The notes below the pieces were generated by a model. That model searched no databases. It saw only the letters and a list, made by a program, of their open reading frames with translations, and was not told the origin of the DNA. Below are positions 1 to 5,927 of a DNA stretch of 6,213 bases, one piece after another. The stretch's first letter is position 1, and each line of letters opens with the position of its first letter. The translations under genes were made by a program, and so were the position numbers. The DNA is taken from contig CALAKE010000031.1 of the NCBI GenBank assembly GCA_937922775.1, forward strand, positions 1 to 6,213. The letters run 5' to 3'. The stretch is from an uncultured bacterium. Its GTDB lineage: Bacteria > Acidobacteriota > UBA890.

Positions 1-903
1 ATGGCGGGTTCCCAAGAGGAAGAAGACGACGGCTGAGAAGACCACCCAGCCGGGGAAATACATAAAACCGGCAGCCAGCATCGCTCCCAGCACGGTCAGC
101 GAGACGGCCCGGTGCCAGCGGGGGACGAGGGCGTAAAGCAGATGGCCACCGTCGAGTTGCCCAACGGGCAGCAGGTTCATGGCCGTTACCAGAAGGGCGA
201 ACCAGCCGACGTAAGCCAAGGGGTGGACGACCAGGTCTTGGTTGGGACCAGCTGCAGGCCCGAACCATTGTGACATCAGACCCCAGATCAGAGGTTCCCC
301 CATTTCCAGGTAAGGGCCCCCGGTCTGCAGCTCGAACTGGCCGATCACGCGAGACTGTGACAAACCTACCGCGAGAATAGGCAGAGCGACGAGGAAGCCG
401 GCCACGGGGCCTGCTACCGCGATGTCGAAAAGCGCCCGTCTCGAGGTGATCGGGCTGACTATACGGATGACCGCGCCCATCGTGCCTGGCAGAAGTGGCG
501 CAATGATCGGTGGCATCGGGATGAAGTAGGGTAGCGTGGCCGCAATACCGTAGTAGCGGCAGGCCAGGTAGTGGCCCATCTCATGGGCGAGCAGGAAGGC
601 GATGACCGCGAAAGCGAACGGCAGACCTCCGAGCAGGGCATTGAACGACCTGAGGGGGTTGAAGGTGAAGAACCTCAATTCGTCGCTGTAGAAACCCTGA
701 TACTGCAGGAATCCCCAGTAGACAACGCTCACCAGGGTAATGAGGAACAGGACCAGGTTGATGCCTTGGCGCGGCTCGTTGACCCGGTAGCGGACTCTAC
801 CGGGTAGAGGTGTGCCGTCTTGTGTCAGGGCCCTCTGCTGGGCGGCGAACGGCGGCCGAGCAAACGGTGCGAAGGGATTGGCTGCTGGAGTTGGATAGGG
901 CAC
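1..903 (-). CDS. Site-2-type membrane metalloprotease (peptidase family M50), C-terminus cut by window edge
   Basis: A multi-pass membrane zinc protease of the site-2 protease family, which cleaves peptide bonds within or next to the membrane. Seen: the zinc motif HEMGH at residues 107-111, at the end of a hydrophobic helix; a second motif of the NxxP...LDGG type at residues 243-253, whose Asp251 should be the third zinc ligand; and a conserved glycine-rich segment (VAGPVAGF, about 163-170) between them. Hydrophobic segments lie near 49-66, 93-108, 161-181, 231-247 and 267-299. The N-terminus (about 1-40) is proline-rich and probably cytosolic. No PDZ domain is seen. The frame stays open to the window edge, so the last residues are missing. 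The start is a GTG at 903: no ATG exists in frame, and the next upstream stop is at 1012-1014. No strong ribosome site precedes it, so the start is moderately sure. It lies 97 bases downstream of the HU gene on the same strand and may share its transcript. The substrate is unknown. Confidence 0.9.
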   Translation of the reverse strand, partial: MPYPTPAANPFAPFARPPFAAQQRALTQDGTPLPGRVRYRVNEPRQGINLVLFLITLVSVVYWGFLQYQGFYSDELRFFTFNPLRSFNALLGGLPFAFAVIAFLLAHEMGHYLACRYYGIAATLPYFIPMPPIIAPLLPGTMGAVIRIVSPITSRRALFDIAVAGPVAGFLVALPILAVGLSQSRVIGQFELQTGGPYLEMGEPLIWGLMSQWFGPAAGPNQDLVVHPLAYVGWFALLVTAMNLLPVGQLDGGHLLYALVPRWHRAVSLTVLGAMLAAGFMYFPGWVVFSAVVFFLLGTRH

Positions 904-1000
904 GGGCTCAGTTCGATTCGTGAGGAAGCGCGATAGCGGATGTTCAGATGTTAGCAGTGTATCTCGGAGCCCCGCTCCAGTAGGGCCAGCTGCAAGACCG

Positions 1001-1276
1001 TCAGCTTTCGCTCAGATCGCTCAGGGCCTTGCCGGGGCGGAAGCGAGTCGTCTTTCCAGGCGGTATCTCAACGATCTCGCCGGTGCGGGGGTTACGGCCG
1101 ACGCCGCGCTTGCGCGGTTTGACCTCGAATACACCGAATCCTCTGAGCTCGATCCGATCACCTCGAGCAAGCGATTCTTTCAACGCATGGATGATGGACT
1201 CGACGGCAAGCTCGGCCTTGACTTTGGTGACGCCGACCTCTCGGGCGATGATGTCCACAAGATCCGCTTTGATCAT
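1001..1276 (-). CDS. HU/IHF-family DNA-binding protein (canonical HU-like, 91 aa)
   Basis: A histone-like nucleoid protein that dimerises and bends DNA. The 91-residue product has the usual family length. Seen: an alpha-helical N-terminal half opening with MIKADLVDII; the GFGVF turn at residues 46-50; a basic arm (about 53-80) carrying the family signature RNPRTGE at 61-67; and the FRPGKAL end motif. The arm has many Lys and Arg residues, as expected for minor-groove binding. The frame is open upstream to 1453, but that extension looks unlike the family and would cross the promoter at 1319-1348, so ATG 1276 is chosen. A GGAG lies 3 bases before it. A single gene of this type usually makes a homodimer; a second, divergent paralogue is encoded at 2885-3163, so a heterodimer is possible. 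The name HU rather than IHF is an inference from the general sequence. Confidence 0.95.
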   Translation of the reverse strand: MIKADLVDIIAREVGVTKVKAELAVESIIHALKESLARGDRIELRGFGVFEVKPRKRGVGRNPRTGEIVEIPPGKTTRFRPGKALSDLSES

Positions 1277-1318
1277 GATCTCCGATAGCCCCTTGGGAGA
1301 AAGTCGAAATCTGGGCGG

Positions 1319-1348
1319 ATTATAGAGATGGTCCGCCTGGAGTGTCAA
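1319..1348 (-). promoter_or_regulatory. Sigma70-type promoter of the HU gene
   Basis: On the minus strand TTGACA (1348-1343) and TATAAT (1324-1319) are both perfect consensus hexamers, separated by 18 bases. Transcription should start near 1312, giving a leader of roughly 36 bases before ATG 1276. A fully consensus pair in GC-rich DNA suggests strong, housekeeping expression, as expected for an abundant nucleoid protein. The M50 gene downstream may be read from it too. Confidence 0.85.
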
Positions 1349-1458
1349 CCATAAATACCGTGTTATCATGGTGTTACGGGCATGCTGTCGCTTCGCGTAC
1401 CGCGAGTAGCGGCATACGGCGCCCCATCCCGCAATTTCCACGCTGGTCGTCACCTGTC

Positions 1459-2799
1459 ATGAGCACTACAGTCGATCCCCAGAAGTTGCCCCAGGTGGCC
1501 ATCATCGGGCGCCCCAACGTGGGCAAATCCGCTCTCTTCAACCGCATTGTCGGCCGCCGCCAGGCGATCGTGGGTAGTCTGGCCGGGCTTACCCGCGATC
1601 GTCAGACCGCTGAAGCTGAGTGGACCGGTGCCCGGTTTGTGCTGACGGACACGGGCGGGCTCGAGTGGGATTCTACGGAGAGCATTCTGGAGCAGGTCAA
1701 GATTCAGGTGCTGATGGCACTCGAGACCTCCGACGTTGTTCTGTTCGTGGTCGATGGTCGCGATGGCCTGACGGGCGTCGAGAGCGAGGTTGCTTTATTC
1801 GCCCGCCGCCACGGTGTCCCCATGCTCCTGGTCATCAACAAGTGCGATACGCGGGAAATCGGCCTGCTTGCCGAAGCCGAGTTCAGCTCGCTCGGGATCT
1901 CGCCCGCCTTTACCGTGTCTGCGGAGCAGGGCAGGGGAATCGGTGACATGCTCGACGGGCTGGTGGCGGTATTGCCCGAGATCGCGATAGAGGACGACGC
2001 CGAAGCTGAAGGCACCCCCCAGGTTCGTATTGCCGTGATCGGGCGACCCAACGTGGGGAAATCGTCGTTGGTTAACGCACTTCTGGGGACGACCCGGGTG
2101 ATCGTCAGCGACATTCCCGGTACCACGCGGGACGCTATCGATACCGTCCTCGAGCGCGACGGCCGAAGGTACGTGCTGGTGGATACCGCGGGCATGCGAA
2201 AGCGCTCCAAGGTCGATACGCACGCTGAGATGGCCAGCGTGGCGATCGCCAAGCGCCGGATCGAACGTGCCGACGTCAGCTTGCTCCTCATCGAGCCCCA
2301 CGAGGGTGTCACTCACCAGGACATCAGCATCGGCAAAGAGGCCCAGGAGAGCGGGTGCGGGCTGGTCGTGGTCGTGAACAAGTGGGATACGGTGGACAAG
2401 GAAGAGGGCCTCTCGACACGCTTTTCCGAATACGTTCGGCACCGTATGGGACGGCTCCGATGGGCTCCGATCACGTTTACTTCAGCGCTCGAGGGCGATG
2501 GCGTTGATGCTCTCCTTCCCTTGATCGATGAGGTCGCCGCCGCGCGCGCGCTACGAATTCCGACAGCCCAGCTCAACGACGCGTTCGAGCAGATGCTACA
2601 GCGCCATGAGCCGGCAGGCGGAACGACCGGAGCGATGCCGAAGTACCTCACACAGGTGGGGGTGAACCCACCTTCATTCGTTGTTTTCGCTTCCGGCCGC
2701 GGTGCGATGCGCGCCGACTATCGGCGCTACATAGAGAACCGCCTCCGAGAGGGGTTCGATTTCGCCGGGGCTCCGCTGCGCATCAAAGTCCGGCGCTGA
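1459..2799 (+). CDS. der: Ribosome biogenesis GTPase Der (EngA), tandem G domains
   Basis: Der is an essential GTPase with two consecutive G domains and a C-terminal KH-like domain; it binds the 50S subunit during assembly. The 446-residue product matches the family length. First G domain: P-loop GRPNVGKS 17-24, DTGG 64-67, NKCD 127-130, SA 154-155. Second: GRPNVGKS 195-202, PGTTRD 220-225, DTAGMRKR 242-249, NKWD 307-310, SA 342-343. The KH-like domain covers about 355-446 and ends in a basic tail. An acidic linker (about 178-186) joins the G domains. Odd point: the switch I segment of the first domain reads SLAGLTRDR, where Der proteins normally have a Pro in place of Ala42. ATG 1459 is chosen because family similarity begins just after it; no clear ribosome site is seen. 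The frame extends back to a GTG at 1342, but that start would overlap the -35 box of the divergent HU promoter. No terminator follows the stop codon. Confidence 0.97.
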   Translation: MSTTVDPQKLPQVAIIGRPNVGKSALFNRIVGRRQAIVGSLAGLTRDRQTAEAEWTGARFVLTDTGGLEWDSTESILEQVKIQVLMALETSDVVLFVVDGRDGLTGVESEVALFARRHGVPMLLVINKCDTREIGLLAEAEFSSLGISPAFTVSAEQGRGIGDMLDGLVAVLPEIAIEDDAEAEGTPQVRIAVIGRPNVGKSSLVNALLGTTRVIVSDIPGTTRDAIDTVLERDGRRYVLVDTAGMRKRSKVDTHAEMASVAIAKRRIERADVSLLLIEPHEGVTHQDISIGKEAQESGCGLVVVVNKWDTVDKEEGLSTRFSEYVRHRMGRLRWAPITFTSALEGDGVDALLPLIDEVAAARALRIPTAQLNDAFEQMLQRHEPAGGTTGAMPKYLTQVGVNPPSFVVFASGRGAMRADYRRYIENRLREGFDFAGAPLRIKVRR

Positions 2800-2828
2800 T
2801 TGTCGGCTAGGCCCCCCTAACCTATAAT
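2800..2828 (+). promoter_or_regulatory. Sigma70-type promoter for the second HU-like gene, merR-type gene and tRNA-Pro
   Basis: TTGTCG (2800-2805) and a perfect TATAAT (2823-2828) are 17 bases apart. The -35 box begins one base after the der stop codon. Transcription should begin near 2835, about 50 bases before the GTG at 2885. The unit can therefore be transcribed independently of der, although read-through from der is also possible since no terminator separates them. Confidence 0.75.
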
Positions 2829-2884
2829 GAACGCTAATGATTTGCCGTTCGCGCTCCTGGCGGGGGCCGGGGGGGTACATCAAC

Positions 2885-3163
2885 GTGACGAAACGCGACA
2901 TCGCCTACGCCATTCATGAAGCGCAGCCGGCTATATCCGTGGCTGAAGCCGTTACCCTTGTCGATACGATCTTCCTGGCGATCAAGGACCGCCTGGCTCG
3001 TGACGAAAAGGTGATGGTGACGAATTTCGGTACCTTTCGGGTACTCGAGCGTGCTCCGCGACAGGGGATCAACCCTGCCTCGGGGGAGGCGGTGATCATC
3101 CAGGGGCATCGAGCGGTCAGCTTCCGCCCGGCTCCGTCGCTTCAAGAGATCGTGAATGGCTGA
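2885..3163 (+). CDS. Divergent HU/IHF-family DNA-binding protein (92 aa)
   Basis: A second nucleoid-type protein of the HU/IHF fold. Seen: an N-terminal helical half starting TKRDIAYAI; the turn NFGTF at residues 47-51; the arm motif NPASGE at 63-68; and SFRPAPSLQ near 79-87. Compared with the HU at 1001-1276, the arm is much less basic (RQGINPASGEAVIIQGHRAV), while the Asn-Pro pair that wedges into DNA is kept. The GTG at 2885 is chosen because family similarity begins directly after it. A run of G (2869-2875) nine bases before it may act as the ribosome site. An ATG at 2837 is in frame but would add an unrelated 16-residue stretch starting almost at the predicted transcription start. The gene overlaps the MerR-type gene by 8 bases. 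The order HU/IHF - MerR - tRNA-Pro matches the Pseudomonas ihfA locus, so it may fill the IHF-alpha role; this is inferred from position, not sequence identity. Confidence 0.92.
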   Translation: MTKRDIAYAIHEAQPAISVAEAVTLVDTIFLAIKDRLARDEKVMVTNFGTFRVLERAPRQGINPASGEAVIIQGHRAVSFRPAPSLQEIVNG

Positions 3164-3521
3164 GCCTGGTGTCTCCCGGGCTCTTCCCAACCGCCTTCAC
3201 AAGGTAGGCGTCGTATCGGACATCACAGGCCTGCCTGCCCATGTCCTGCGCTACTGGGAATCGGAGTTTTCCCTGCTGAAACCCGGCAAGACAAGGGGTG
3301 GGCAGAGGCTGTACACTGCTGAGGACATCGAGCTGATCCTGAGGATCAAGGAGCTGGTTCACGAGCAGGGCTTCACCATTGCCGGTGCTCGCCGGCGGCT
3401 GCAATCGGAGCGTGCGGGCGATAACGCCGAGGCAATGGATCAGGTGGCGGACGTGCTCGACTATGTTCGGCACGAGCTTCGCGCTATCCTGACTCTGATG
3501 GATGCCGATGATAAGCAGTAG
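3156..3521 (+). CDS. MerR-family transcriptional regulator, DNA-binding domain only, no sensor cysteines
   Basis: A 121-residue DNA-binding regulator. The winged helix-turn-helix of the MerR family spans about residues 14-83. Seen: KVGVVSDITGLPAHVLRYWE, then the wing residues GGQRLY at 48-53, and the second helical part TAEDIELILRIKELV with GFTIAGARRRL. A helix at about 93-115 probably forms the dimer coiled coil. The protein contains no cysteine and has no extra effector domain, so it is not a metal or thiol sensor of the classical MerR type, and its ligand, if any, is unknown. ATG 3156 lies inside the end of the preceding HU-like gene (8-base overlap), with AAGAGA six bases upstream, indicating coupled translation. 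A gene of this type follows ihfA and precedes a proline tRNA in many Proteobacteria. Its target promoter cannot be read from the window; autoregulation at 2800-2828 is a guess. Confidence 0.93.
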   Translation: MAEPGVSRALPNRLHKVGVVSDITGLPAHVLRYWESEFSLLKPGKTRGGQRLYTAEDIELILRIKELVHEQGFTIAGARRRLQSERAGDNAEAMDQVADVLDYVRHELRAILTLMDADDKQ

Positions 3522-3551
3522 TGCTCGGTAACCCCCGCGAGATTTCAAGGT

Positions 3552-3628
3552 CGGGACGTGGCGCAGCCCGGTAGCGCACTAGCATGGGGGGCTAGGGGTC
3601 GCTGGTTCGAATCCAGTCGTCCCGACCA
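3552..3628 (+). tRNA. tRNA-Pro, anticodon GGG, CCA encoded
   Basis: The complete cloverleaf can be drawn. Acceptor CGGGACG (3552-3558) pairs with CGTCCCG (3618-3624). The D stem is GCGC (3561-3564 with 3574-3577). The anticodon stem is CTAGC/GCTAG (3579-3583, 3591-3595), with loop ATGGGGG and anticodon GGG at 3586-3588. The variable loop is GGGTC. The T stem is GCTGG/CCAGT with loop TTCGAAT. Discriminator A3625 is followed by an encoded CCA. C1-G72 and A73 fit bacterial proline tRNA identity. It reads CCC and CCU codons. There is no promoter in the 30 bases after the MerR-type gene, so it is probably cut from that operon's transcript. The three bases before it (GGT) can pair with A73-C74-C75. 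Confidence 0.97.
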
Positions 3629-3629
3629 G

Positions 3630-3682
3630 ATTCCCGGGCGGGTGCGGTAGCTTTTGCCCCCCCGCCCGGGAATTCCCTTTTT
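3630..3682 (+). terminator. Strong rho-independent terminator after tRNA-Pro(GGG)
   Basis: A perfect 13-base-pair stem, ATTCCCGGGCGGG (3630-3642) with CCCGCCCGGGAAT (3661-3673), encloses an 18-base loop. Five T's follow at 3678-3682, after a four-base TCCC gap. It begins two bases after the tRNA CCA end and closes the HU-like / MerR / tRNA unit. The gap before the T run makes it slightly imperfect. Confidence 0.88.
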
Positions 3683-3762
3683 GTGTGGCCGGGCATGCTA
3701 TGACAGCCATTCCTCGCAGCGTGCAGTTGCTGAACTTCGTCGACAACTCAACCGGTGGGTCA

Positions 3763-4539
3763 ATGACTTCCATCCTGGTCACTAACGATGACGGCATCCA
3801 TTCCCAGGGATTGGTGAGCCTGGCGAACGCTCTCTCGGGGCTCGGCGAGGTGACGGTAGTCGCACCCGACCGAGAGAAGAGCGCGGCTTCTCATGCGCTG
3901 ACCCTGCATCGACCTCTGCGCATCGATGCTTGGCGAGATCGCTACTATATGGTCAATGGGACGCCGGCCGATTGCGTCTATCTGGGCGTGGTCGAGGTGC
4001 TCGACAGGAGGCCCGATCTACTGGTTTCGGGTATCAACCGGGGTGCTAATGTCGGGGACGACGTAACTTATTCTGGTACGATTGCGGCCGCCTTCGAGGG
4101 CACCATCTTGGGCATTCCTTCCTTTGCCATCTCGCTCGTTGGAAACCAGCCCTACGACTTCAACAATGCCAGCCGCGTGGCCCGTGCGCTGGCAGAGAAG
4201 ATTCTCGACCGCGGCCTGCCCAAGGACACCCTGCTCAACATCAATGTGCCGAGTGGTGAGATCAAAGGCGTTCGCACCACGCGGCAGGGCAAGCACATCT
4301 ACGAAGAGCTGGTGCACGAAGGGGTCGACCCCCGAGGGAGCAAGTACTACTGGATCGGCAGTGGCGAGGCGCCACATGTCGACCAGGGAGCGGACACCGA
4401 CTATATGGCGGTTCGAGATCGATACGTTTCCGTCTGCCCTCTGCATCTCGATCTGACCCACCACGACTCGCTCGAGACATTACGGCAGGACTGGGAGGGC
4501 GATCTCGAGGCGGCCTTGGACCTGGAGATCAGCTCATGA
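3763..4539 (+). CDS. surE: 5'/3'-nucleotidase SurE
   Basis: SurE is a soluble metal-dependent phosphatase that removes phosphate from nucleoside 5'- and 3'-monophosphates, and in some bacteria also splits short polyphosphate. The 258-residue product has the usual length. Seen: the N-terminal metal site LVTNDDG with Asp9 and Asp10; APDREKSAASHALT (34-47) with Ser40; NGTPADCVYLG (65-75); and SGINRGANVGDDVTYSGT (89-106) with Asn96. These match the four known metal ligands of the family (two Asp, Ser, Asn). ATG 3763 is chosen because the family begins with the M-x-x-I-L-x-TNDDG pattern; GGTGGG lies three bases before it, which is close for a ribosome site. In-frame ATGs at 3685 and 3700 would add residues not seen in the family. 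The gene follows a terminator, so it needs its own promoter; only a weak extended -10 (TGCTATGAC, 3696-3704) is visible. The stop overlaps the next start (ATGA). Confidence 0.96.
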   Translation: MTSILVTNDDGIHSQGLVSLANALSGLGEVTVVAPDREKSAASHALTLHRPLRIDAWRDRYYMVNGTPADCVYLGVVEVLDRRPDLLVSGINRGANVGDDVTYSGTIAAAFEGTILGIPSFAISLVGNQPYDFNNASRVARALAEKILDRGLPKDTLLNINVPSGEIKGVRTTRQGKHIYEELVHEGVDPRGSKYYWIGSGEAPHVDQGADTDYMAVRDRYVSVCPLHLDLTHHDSLETLRQDWEGDLEAALDLEISS

Positions 4540-5162
4540 GCGAAGTATCCCCCCAACCCGCCACGCGTTGGCGCAATCCGATCCGAACGCTGTACGACTG
4601 GGTCCTGGGTTGGGCCGACCGTCCGGGTGGTCCCTGGGCGCTTGCCGCCTTCGCTTTCGCGGAGTCCTCGTTCTTTCTGATACCGCCCGACGTCTTGCTC
4701 ATTCCTCTCTGCCTAGCGGCTCCCAGCCGTGCCCTCTGGTTCGCGACGCTCAGTACCGTGTTTTCTGTTCTGGGAGGGATGTTCGGCTACTTTATCGGAG
4801 CCGTGGCGTTCGACTCCCTGGGGCGGCCGGTGCTCGAGCTATATGGGCTGATGGATGGATTCGAGCGACTCAGAGAGTGGTACCAGACCTACGATGTGTG
4901 GGCCGTCGGAATTGCCGGGTTTACGCCGATTCCCTACAAGGTCTTCACGATCCGTGCCGGCTTTTTCGGCCTGAACTTCCCGGTCTTCGTGTTCGCCTCG
5001 ACGATCGGGCGGGGCGGCCGTTTCTTCCTGGTGGCCGTTCTTCTGCGCCTGTTCGGCGAGCCGATTAAGGAGTTCATCGATCGCTATTTCAACTGGCTCA
5101 CACTCGTAGTAGCCGTGCTCTTCGTGGGCGGTTTCCTCGTGCTAAACTACGGCATTCGCTGA
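4536..5162 (+). CDS. VTT/DedA-type (YqaA-like) inner-membrane protein
   Basis: A 208-residue polytopic membrane protein of the DedA/VTT superfamily. Members of this group support membrane homeostasis, and some move lipids such as undecaprenyl phosphate; the exact role of YqaA-like members is not settled. Seen: hydrophobic segments near residues 33-62, 66-92, 122-156 (with a likely re-entrant part), 163-173 and 186-205. The acidic residue Glu43 lies early in the membrane part. The signature GFTPIPYK is at 128-135, followed by Arg140 and GRGGRFF (158-164), whose arginines resemble those important in DedA proteins. It starts at ATG 4536, overlapping the surE stop by four bases, so translation is probably coupled. 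A surE neighbour of this type occurs in other bacteria. The proline tRNA starts 16 bases after its stop. It lacks any extra soluble domain. Family assignment is good; function is inferred. Confidence 0.9.
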   Translation: MSEVSPQPATRWRNPIRTLYDWVLGWADRPGGPWALAAFAFAESSFFLIPPDVLLIPLCLAAPSRALWFATLSTVFSVLGGMFGYFIGAVAFDSLGRPVLELYGLMDGFERLREWYQTYDVWAVGIAGFTPIPYKVFTIRAGFFGLNFPVFVFASTIGRGGRFFLVAVLLRLFGEPIKEFIDRYFNWLTLVVAVLFVGGFLVLNYGIR

Positions 5163-5175
5163 GCTGAATTACCTA

Positions 5176-5262
<87 letters not shown>

Positions 5263-5335
5263 AGTCGTCGATGTAGGTGGGCTGCGGCTGTTCTCAAGCC
5301 GCCACCGCTCCCTCGCTCTCTCGGAATAACGCACC

Positions 5336-5340
5336 AGGAG
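5336..5340 (+). promoter_or_regulatory. Ribosome binding site of apt
   Basis: AGGAG lies six bases before ATG 5347. It is the clearest Shine-Dalgarno sequence in the window and fixes the apt start. Confidence 0.8.
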
Positions 5341-5346
5341 AAGACC

Positions 5347-5880
5347 ATGACCTCGGGCCCTGCTGAAGATACGCTGCGCGCAGCGATTCGCGACGTACCG
5401 GATTTTCCCAAGGAAGGAATCCTCTTCCGTGACATTACACCTCTCCTGCTCGATCCCGAGGCGCACCGTCTGGCGGTGGAGAAGTTGGCGGAGCCGTTCC
5501 GCGATGACCCTCCCGATCAGATCCTCGCCGTGGAATCGCGCGGCTTCATCTTCGGGGGAACGCTTTCATACATTCTCGGCTGTGGCCTCGTCATCGCACG
5601 GAAGCCGGGGAAGCTGCCCGCGGATACACATGAGGTTAGCTACGATCTCGAATACGGTACGGACACCTTGGAAGTCCACGCTGATGCTATTGAGCCCGGA
5701 TCGAAGGTGCTCGTCGTCGACGACCTCCTGGCCACGGGAGGTACTGCCAAGGGGGCTCTACAGCTCGTGGATCAGTTGGGTGGCCGCGTGCACGGCATCA
5801 TCTTCCTTATCGAGTTGACGGGCCTGGGGGGCCGGGATCAGCTTGGCGATGCGCCCGTGTATACCGTCCTCAAGTACTGA
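5347..5880 (+). CDS. apt: Adenine phosphoribosyltransferase
   Basis: Apt is a cytosolic enzyme that joins adenine to PRPP, making AMP and pyrophosphate in purine salvage. The 177-residue product fits the family. Seen: FPKEGILFRDITPLL (20-34), typical of the N-terminal adenine-binding part; AVESRGFIFG (61-70); RKPGKLP (85-91); the flexible-loop segment YDLEYGTDTLE (99-109); and the PRPP-binding signature VVDDLLATGGTA (123-134), in which Asp125-Asp126 bind the ribose. The C-terminal segment ends in VYTVLKY. The start at ATG 5347 is supported by AGGAG six bases upstream. The 84-base spacer after the T8 run holds no convincing -35/-10 pair, so either the promoter is atypical or some read-through from the surE unit reaches apt. 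The next gene begins 47 bases downstream without a terminator, suggesting co-transcription. Confidence 0.97.
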   Translation: MTSGPAEDTLRAAIRDVPDFPKEGILFRDITPLLLDPEAHRLAVEKLAEPFRDDPPDQILAVESRGFIFGGTLSYILGCGLVIARKPGKLPADTHEVSYDLEYGTDTLEVHADAIEPGSKVLVVDDLLATGGTAKGALQLVDQLGGRVHGIIFLIELTGLGGRDQLGDAPVYTVLKY

Positions 5881-5927
5881 GCTGTACAATCACCCCATTC
5901 TCGCCAGGGTAGGTCAGGGTCTGGGTC

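Noticed and set aside
966..978. Perfect short palindrome GGAGC-CCC-GCTCC between HU and the M50 gene
   Set aside because: The stem is only five pairs with a three-base loop and has no T run on either strand, so it is not a convincing terminator or operator.
920..1325. Plus-strand open frames antisense to the HU gene
   Set aside because: They are shadows of the HU coding sequence in GC-rich DNA, with no family similarity or ribosome site.
1704..2651. Long minus-strand frames inside der (up to 215 residues)
   Set aside because: They are antisense to a clearly conserved gene, have biased low-complexity translations, and result from few stop codons in GC-rich DNA.
2837..2884. ATG 2837 as start of the second HU-like gene
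   Set aside because: The added 16 residues look unlike any HU N-terminus, while family similarity starts right at GTG 2885.
3579..3797. Minus-strand frame with VGTTGFEPATP over the first tRNA
   Set aside because: The same artefact: antisense of tRNA-Pro(GGG), crossing the terminator and the surE start.
5284..5302. Hairpin GCGGCT/AGCCGC in the apt leader
   Set aside because: A six-pair stem with a seven-base loop and no T run. It does not cover the ribosome site or resemble a known purine riboswitch core.
5885..5890. TACAAT just after apt as a promoter for the cyclophilin-like gene
   Set aside because: No recognisable -35 box lies 16-18 bases upstream, and one -10-like hexamer alone is expected by chance.
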